Below are positions 25,945-26,237 of a stretch of 26,237 nt of DNA, one piece after another. A model generated the notes under the pieces. It was not told the DNA's origin, made no database searches, and worked only from the letters and a program-made list of their open reading frames with translations. This DNA is from Streptomyces sp. NRRL S-1022 (GTDB taxonomy: Bacteria; Actinomycetota; Actinomycetes; Streptomycetales; Streptomycetaceae): contig NZ_JOIU01000052.1 of NCBI RefSeq assembly GCF_000720135.1, positions 1 through 26,237 of the forward strand, given 5' to 3'. Position numbers and translations under genes: made by a program. How positions within the stretch are numbered: position 1 is the first letter of the stretch; every line of letters starts with the position of its first letter.

Positions 25945-26237
25945 GTGAAAGAACACGGGGCCCACACCGGACCGGCAGCGCAAACGCCGAAGTCACGGCT
26001 GTACGACTACGCGAACGTCGCGATGCCCGACCCGCAACCGAAGACCACTGAGGATCCCCAGCACCGGCGGCGCGAGTTCGCGGTGTTGCTGGGTGAGTTC
26101 CGGCGTACGGCGGTGCTGGTGCCGGTGGACGGGGACGAGGCGCCTTTGACGGGTGATGTCGGGGGTGTCCGCTGGATCTACGCGTTCTCGAACGAGCGGG
26201 CGTTGGCGCGTTTCGCGCTGGCGCGGGGTGAGGGCGG
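25945..26237 (+). CDS. SseB-family protein, 5' part
   Basis: 97 complete codons, truncated by the window edge. The peptide has RLYDYANVAMPDPQPKTTED (16-35), then HRRREFAVLLGEFRRTAVLV and WIYAFSNERALARFALARGE, matching the N-terminal half of the SseB domain (PF07179), found next to ESX or other genes in actinobacteria but also alone. GTG at 25945 is preferred; an ATG at residue 27 is the alternative and would remove the leading 26 residues. The family's role is unclear. Confidence 0.75.
   Translation, partial: MKEHGAHTGPAAQTPKSRLYDYANVAMPDPQPKTTEDPQHRRREFAVLLGEFRRTAVLVPVDGDEAPLTGDVGGVRWIYAFSNERALARFALARGEG

Overview
The window comes from a high-GC actinobacterium, almost certainly Streptomyces. 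The evidence is strong third-position G/C bias, GTG and TTG starts, rare TTA codons, and families typical of that genus (SigB/SigF-type and SigE-family sigma factors, an RsbW-like ATP-binding protein, Lys/Gly-poor secreted M28, M4, PI-PLC and GH25 enzymes, tandem lipoprotein L,D-transpeptidases). Nearly everything is chromosomal housekeeping or cell-envelope and secretome content. No tRNA, rRNA, IS element, integrase or CRISPR array was seen.

Layout. 1-104: 5' end of a SigB/SigF-type sigma factor (minus). 228-1991: secreted M28 aminopeptidase (minus), divergent from a secreted PI-PLC-like enzyme and a short GH25 lysozyme (2217-3839, plus). 3868-5695: F420/NADP oxidoreductase-like protein, small EF-hand protein, GNAT acetyltransferase. 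5662-7954 (minus): an RsbW-like ATP-binding gene whose 3' end is replaced, a polysaccharide deacetylase apparently lacking its own N-terminus, and a beta-propeller lipoprotein. 8254-9042: enoyl-CoA hydratase. 9102-11716: two tandem L,D-transpeptidase lipoproteins (minus), divergent from glgX (11937-14180, plus). 14293-17672 (plus): SigE-family sigma factor, a membrane-anchored partner with a tandem-repeat N-terminus, a GT2 glycosyltransferase and a PIG-V-like GT-C enzyme. 17773-21410 (minus): two-gene heterodimeric ABC exporter. 21756-25293 (plus): two tandem M4 (thermolysin-family) proteins. 25365-25886: DUF1990 protein. 25945-end: 5' part of an SseB-family gene.

The most striking observation is in the M4 pair. 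Both proteins keep the secretion signal, propeptide, most of the thermolysin fold and the His231-equivalent, but both lack the contiguous segment that carries HEXXH and the third zinc-ligand Glu. The gap is in frame and at the same place in both genes. A 102-base stretch that is identical between them ends exactly at the junction, and the two genes differ there by a 27-base unit bounded by GGCAACGGC repeats. This looks like paired pseudoproteases produced by deletion plus gene conversion, unless it is an assembly artefact. A second apparent deletion junction fuses the ATP-binding gene to the deacetylase out of frame next to a 4 x 9-bp array. A third 9-bp array encodes the N-terminus of the SigE-partner protein.

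Functionally the region is weighted to the cell surface: peptidoglycan cross-linking (Ldt pair), glycan and lysozyme activity, lipid cleavage, secreted peptidases, export and envelope-type regulation. TTA codons in the GH25 and ATP-binding genes point to bldA (developmental) control of those two.
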